From an uncultured Marinobacter sp. (GTDB lineage: Bacteria > Pseudomonadota > Gammaproteobacteria > Pseudomonadales > Oleiphilaceae): a DNA stretch of 64,000 bases. The stretch is taken from contig NZ_CAMPJO010000017.1 of assembly GCF_946886895.1 (NCBI RefSeq), forward strand, positions 6,570-70,569. Direction: 5' to 3'. Made by a program: the position numbers and the translations under genes. Position 1 is the first letter of the stretch. Each line of letters begins with the position of its first letter. The notes beneath the pieces are model-generated. The model saw only the letters and a program-made list of their open reading frames with translations. It made no database searches and was not told where the DNA came from. Positions 61,683 through 64,000 of this stretch are shown here, piece after piece.

Positions 61683-61736
61683 CGGGTTCTGGTTCCCTCC
61701 GCTGCGCTACGGCGCCGGTTACCATCAGCGTTATGT
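61646..61736 (+). repeat. attC of cassette 11
   Basis: R'' CTTTAAC (61646-61652) is the exact reverse complement of the head GTTAAAG; R' is GTTATGT (61730-61736). The type CAAGCGGTCAACCGGACGCC is common in marine gammaproteobacterial integrons. It overlaps the 3' end of the cassette 11 gene. Confidence 0.9.
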
Positions 61737-62132
61737 TTCTTTCAGAGCAGGCTCAAGCCCAAGGTGATCAATAAAAGGGATAAAGTCGCGATCCAAAAAC
61801 AGCAGAGGTAGCTCCTTCTCTATGCAAAAGGTCGCGATGATCACATCAGCAGTTTTTCTGATCGTGACGCCCCTTTTGCGAAGCGCGCGATAATTGTCAG
61901 CACACTTGGCAGCCATATCTTTGCCAAACATTTCATATTGGTCCAACGCCAGTAGGCTTTGTTTGGTCTGACGGTATTGCTTGTCGTTGCGGATGCCTTG
62001 AAGGATCTCCAGAAATATGAGGTCGCCAATAGCGACTGACCCTAGGACTATCGAGGCATCCAGCAGGTCAGTGTGCGGGTTTTTGACTCCGTTGAAATAG
62101 TCGATCCAGACGCTGGTATCCACCAGTATCAT
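61731..62132 (-). CDS. vapC: Cassette 12: VapC-family PIN ribonuclease toxin
   Basis: 133-residue PIN-domain toxin. Acidic metal ligands are all present: Asp5 in MILVDTSVW, Glu42 in LIFLEILQG, Asp96 in KTADVIIA, and Asp114/116 in FLDRDF. Intact length. It overlaps the antitoxin gene by 4 nt (ATGA). The pair is transcribed against the array, so it needs its own promoter, a typical feature of toxin-antitoxin cassettes that stabilise integrons. Confidence 0.93.
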   Translation of the reverse strand: MILVDTSVWIDYFNGVKNPHTDLLDASIVLGSVAIGDLIFLEILQGIRNDKQYRQTKQSLLALDQYEMFGKDMAAKCADNYRALRKRGVTIRKTADVIIATFCIEKELPLLFLDRDFIPFIDHLGLEPALKET

Positions 62133-62323
62133 CCGGCGCTCCGCATTTCATCCAGGTCGCCTTCCCAATTAATTTTGCCTCGCAGCTTTCGAATCTCCTG
62201 CTGCTTGCTAAGCTGGACCAGAAGTTTCAGGCCTTGCTCAACGGCCTCTTTTTTGGTTTCGTAGCCGGAAGCTTTAAGGGCTTCGGCCATCAATTGGTCA
62301 TCAATCACGATGTTCGTTCTCAT
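62129..62323 (-). CDS. vapB: Cassette 12: VapB-type antitoxin
   Basis: 64 residues from ATG 62323. The N-terminal ribbon-helix-helix-like MRTNIVIDDQLMAEALKASG is a VapB family start; the acidic C-terminus (INWEGDLDEMRSAG) is the likely toxin-binding part. It is expected to neutralise VapC and repress its own promoter through the inverted repeat just upstream. Confidence 0.9.
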   Translation of the reverse strand: MRTNIVIDDQLMAEALKASGYETKKEAVEQGLKLLVQLSKQQEIRKLRGKINWEGDLDEMRSAG

Positions 62324-62333
62324 GTGTCACCTG

Positions 62334-62361
62334 TGTGTATGTTTATCGCATTCTATACACA
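62334..62361 (-). promoter_or_regulatory. Candidate vapBC operator
   Basis: Perfect 7-bp inverted repeat TGTGTAT (62334-62340) / ATACACA (62355-62361), 11 bp upstream of the vapB start codon. Likely autoregulatory site of the antitoxin-toxin complex. Confidence 0.6.
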
Positions 62362-62380
62362 ATCTAGCACTTCGGGGAGA

Positions 62381-62458
62381 ACATAACAATCGGCTGCACA
62401 GCGACCGATTTTCCGCCGCTTCGCGGCTCCAAACCGGCGCGTGAGCCGGGCGTTATGT
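62381..62458 (+). repeat. attC of cassette 12
   Basis: R'' ACATAAC (62381-62387) is the exact reverse complement of the head GTTATGT; R' is GTTATGT (62452-62458). Short GC-rich centre CGCCGCTTCGCGGC. Confidence 0.9.
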
Positions 62459-62476
62459 TTCAGCGGGAGAGTGAGT

Positions 62477-62932
62477 TTGAAGCGTGCAAAACGATGGGCT
62501 GAAGGCAACGTAGTGGCGGTTCCGCTCGAAGATGGCGGGTTCGGCTTTGGTGTTGTCGTTGAAGAACCATTGGTCGCATTCTTCGCGCGCAGAGCCAATA
62601 CTAAGGAGATGCCGGCCGATATTTCGAGTGCGGCTATTGCCTTCTCGGTCTGGGTGATGAGCAAAGCTATCGGTAAGGCTCACTGGTCTGTTGTTGGCAC
62701 TATGAAATTGCCGTCACACGTAGAACTGGCCCCTTGGTTTTTTAAACGAGACATCATCTCCGGCAAGTACAGTTTGTACCGCCATCCCGAAGAAAAACCT
62801 GCTTCGCGGGAAGATTGCGTCAATTTGGAGCGAGCGGCGGTGTGGCAGCCGGAGCACGTTGAATCCCGATTGACTGATTTCTTGGCCGGTCGTGAACAGC
62901 AGAACAAATGGGTGCGTTCTCTCGCACTCTGA
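62477..62932 (+). CDS. Cassette 13: Imm26-like immunity protein
   Basis: TTG 62477, 6 nt after GGAGA, gives 151 residues starting MKRAKRWAEGNVVAVPLEDG; GTG 62471 is an alternative. The pattern basic N-terminus, EGNVVAVPLEDGGFGFGVVV, then a beta-rich middle and WSVVGTMKLP fits the Imm26 family of polymorphic-toxin immunity proteins. No cognate toxin is in the cassette, so it may be an orphan immunity gene that protects against neighbours' toxins. Confidence 0.68.
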   Translation: MKRAKRWAEGNVVAVPLEDGGFGFGVVVEEPLVAFFARRANTKEMPADISSAAIAFSVWVMSKAIGKAHWSVVGTMKLPSHVELAPWFFKRDIISGKYSLYRHPEEKPASREDCVNLERAAVWQPEHVESRLTDFLAGREQQNKWVRSLAL

Positions 62933-62941
62933 ACAGATGAA

Positions 62942-63013
62942 ACATAACCAGTTGCTGCACGCGGATAAATTACTCGCTGTGCTCGCAATTTACCGGTGAG
63001 CAAGGCGTTATAA
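62942..63013 (+). repeat. attC of cassette 13
   Basis: R'' ACATAAC (62942-62948) is the exact reverse complement of the head GTTATGT; R' is GTTATAA (63007-63013). 72 bp; arms AAATTACTCGC / GCGTGCTCGCAATTT-like. Confidence 0.9.
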
Positions 63014-63025
63014 CGGGGAACCCTG

Positions 63026-63658
63026 ATGTCGAGTTGGGACGAAGACATTATCAAGGCATTTGAAAATCTTGGTGGAAGTGCGGGCTACGATTCGCTGTAC
63101 GCCGAGATTGAGCGAATTCGCACTGGGCTACCGAGCACATGGAAATCGGTTGTAAGACGTCGCATTCAGGATCTTTCGTCTGATTCTGCGGGTTTTAAAG
63201 GAGGGAGAGATCTTTTCTTTTCCGTGGAAGGATTGGGGGCTGGCGTTTGGGGCCTGCGTTCTTATCTGGAAGAAACACCAAAAGCTTCAGATTTGCCGGA
63301 AGGTGTTGAGGAACCCGGGCGAGCTTATTCACTGACATATCGGGTCCTGCGGGACACGGTCCTGGCCAGGAAGATAAAGGTCCTGCATCAGGATCGCTGT
63401 CAGATCTGTGGCATGACGGTTAGTTTATCTGATGGGAAAACCTATTCTGAAGCCCATCACATTATACCGTTGGGCGCGCCTCACAACGGATCTGATGTAC
63501 CGGGTAATGTGGTAGTACTATGCCCGAATCACCATGTTCTCTGTGATTATGGTGCTATGGAATTAGCTCTCTCAGACTTGCGGACTGCCGAAGGCCACAA
63601 AATATCTGAGCGTAGCATTTCATATCACAATGAAGTCATATTTGGGCGTAAGTTATAA
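63026..63658 (+). CDS. Cassette 14: HNH endonuclease with N-terminal winged-helix-like region
   Basis: 210 residues from ATG 63026 (GGGGAA 5 nt upstream). The N-terminal about 80 residues (IIKAFENLGGSAGYDSLYAE ... VWGLRSYLEE) look like a winged helix. The C-terminal HNH nuclease has CQIC (Cys125, Cys128), SEAHHIIPLG (His144/145), Asn161 and CPNHHVLC (Cys166, His169, His170, Cys173), a complete zinc-supported HNH site. It could be a restriction-like defence nuclease. No methylase is nearby. The TAA stop overlaps the R'' box. Confidence 0.85.
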   Translation: MSSWDEDIIKAFENLGGSAGYDSLYAEIERIRTGLPSTWKSVVRRRIQDLSSDSAGFKGGRDLFFSVEGLGAGVWGLRSYLEETPKASDLPEGVEEPGRAYSLTYRVLRDTVLARKIKVLHQDRCQICGMTVSLSDGKTYSEAHHIIPLGAPHNGSDVPGNVVVLCPNHHVLCDYGAMELALSDLRTAEGHKISERSISYHNEVIFGRKL

Positions 63659-63760
63659 CAAATCGCAGCAGTTCGCGGCCGATGGCCGATGGCCGCCGGA
63701 CGCCCTTTACGTGGCTCCTTCGGTGCCACTCCAACGGCGCCGCTGTGCTCGGCGTTATGC
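63653..63760 (+). repeat. attC of cassette 14
   Basis: R'' TTATAAC (63653-63659) is the exact reverse complement of the head GTTATAA; R' is GTTATGC (63754-63760). Related to attC2 but longer, through an extra GATGGCC unit (GGCCGATGGCCGATGGCCG). Confidence 0.9.
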
Positions 63761-63794
63761 CTTCCTACTCGCCCGCTGCCCCATATAATAACGC

Positions 63795-63810
63795 TTGACG
63801 TTAATAACGT
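63795..63810 (+). promoter_or_regulatory. Cassette 15 promoter/operator
   Basis: The -35-like TTGACG (63795-63800) overlaps the palindrome ACGTTA-A-TAACGT (63798-63810), 20 bp before the higB-like start. Such palindromes serve HigA-type autorepressors. Confidence 0.55.
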
Positions 63811-63829
63811 TCTGCGTCACCCTTTCCCT

Positions 63830-63949
63830 ATGATCATATCGTTCAAGTGTAAGGATACCGAGAAGCTAGCAAGCGGACGCCGCGTCAGACGCTTCGTCAA
63901 TTTTGAGCGAGTTGCCTTGAGGAAAATTCGGCAACTTCAGGCTGCATGA
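63830..63949 (+). pseudogene. higB: Cassette 15: HigB/RelE-type toxin gene, truncated
   Basis: ATG 63830 reads MIISFKCKDTEKLASGRRVR and then RFVNFERVALRKIRQLQAA before TGA at 63947-63949, only 39 residues. This is the N-terminal part of HigB-type RelE-fold toxins (normally about 90 residues); the catalytic C-terminal half is missing. The break coincides with sequence that looks like an insertion-sequence end, so insertion is the likely cause. The higA antitoxin, if present, lies beyond the window. Confidence 0.75.
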
Positions 63950-64000
63950 ACCGCCCCGGATATTGCGGAGGCCCGTTGGTTTAAGTCACGCCGCCATTGC
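63947..64000. mobile_element. Possible IS3-family-like terminus inside higB (runs off window)
   Basis: From 63947 the sequence TGAACCGCCCCGGATATTGC no longer continues the HigB frame and has the TGA start and GC-rich style of IS3-group terminal inverted repeats. Only 54 bp are visible, so the class is a guess from memory. Confidence 0.45.

Larger units (their letters stand above)
54606..64000. mobile_element. Chromosomal integron: intI, attI and at least 15 cassettes
   Basis: Integrase gene on the minus strand, attI to its right, then a continuous cassette array running past the window. Cassette spans from head TT to the G of the next junction are 55774-56409, 56410-56816, 56817-57174, 57175-57563, 57564-58074, 58075-58521, 58522-58901, 58902-60248, 60249-60791, 60792-61264, 61265-61730, 61731-62452, 62453-63007, 63008-63754 and 63755 onward. 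Cassette genes are visibly more AT-rich than the chromosome. Different attC sequences indicate cassettes of mixed origin. Confidence 0.95.

Noticed and set aside
56332..63760. Recurring similar 70-110 bp units considered as a CRISPR or simple repeat array
   Set aside because: The units are spaced by 250-1300 bp of genes, have imperfect internal dyads, and end in GTTRRRY-type cores mirrored by R''; they are attC sites.

Overview
The window is a gammaproteobacterial chromosome segment around the replication origin, followed by a metabolic and transport region and then a chromosomal integron that runs off the right edge. Gene order (gyrB-recF-X-dnaN-dnaA-oriC-rpmH-rnpA-yidD-yidC-mnmE ... mnmG-rsmG-parA-parB-atpIBEFHAGDC-glmU-glmS), GC-rich codon use, a Pseudomonas-type parS palindrome and a NhaB-type antiporter point to Marinobacter or a close marine relative. 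This assignment is inference from protein style and synteny; no database was searched.

Replication and core region (1-38 kb). Minus-strand gyrB (cut by the left edge), recF (carrying two perfect parS cores inside its coding sequence), an ABC1/UbiB-family atypical kinase, dnaN and dnaA lead to an AT-rich oriC at about 7.04-7.48 kb. On the plus strand rpmH-rnpA-yidD-yidC and mnmE follow. Between mnmE and mnmG, which are adjacent in many relatives, sit a Sel1-repeat lipoprotein, a degenerate GGDEF-EAL protein, a large acyl-CoA dehydrogenase, a DUF3833-like lipoprotein and an RND efflux pair. A second pair of perfect DnaA boxes lies just upstream of mnmG. mnmG-rsmG-parA-parB, the nine-gene ATP synthase operon and glmU-glmS complete this block.

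Metabolic and transport region (37-54.6 kb). An AraC-type regulator sits beside a TonB-dependent siderophore receptor. A five-gene minus-strand operon, aliA-badH-badI-aliB-badR, encodes a cyclohexanecarboxylate pathway (CoA ligase, dehydrogenase, hydroxyacyl-CoA dehydrogenase, ring-opening hydrolase, MarR regulator) without the hydratase BadK. Then come NhaB, a periplasmic solute-binding protein, a DUF3047 protein and a potassium channel. The class Ia ribonucleotide reductase nrdAB has a layered leader: paired NrdR boxes, a cobalamin riboswitch, a 79-bp palindromic element, and a hairpin that buries the nrdA ribosome binding site and whose anti-SD arm could pair with a loop at the end of the aptamer.

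Integron (54.6-64 kb). A minus-strand integron integrase with a LexA operator is followed by attI and at least 15 cassettes. Fourteen attC sites are delimited here. For every cassette with both ends in the window, the R'' box at the attC start is the reverse complement (at most one mismatch) of that cassette's own head, which independently confirms the boundaries. Cassettes encode small membrane or lipoproteins, a GNAT acetyltransferase, a DUF2750 protein, a two-gene DUF5343 + HEPN (Swt1-type, Rx4H) module, a reversed VapBC toxin-antitoxin pair, an Imm26-like immunity protein, an HNH nuclease and a HigB toxin gene cut short, apparently by an insertion sequence whose end is visible at the window edge. 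The DUF5343-HEPN cassette is the best candidate for an undescribed defence or toxin-antitoxin module.
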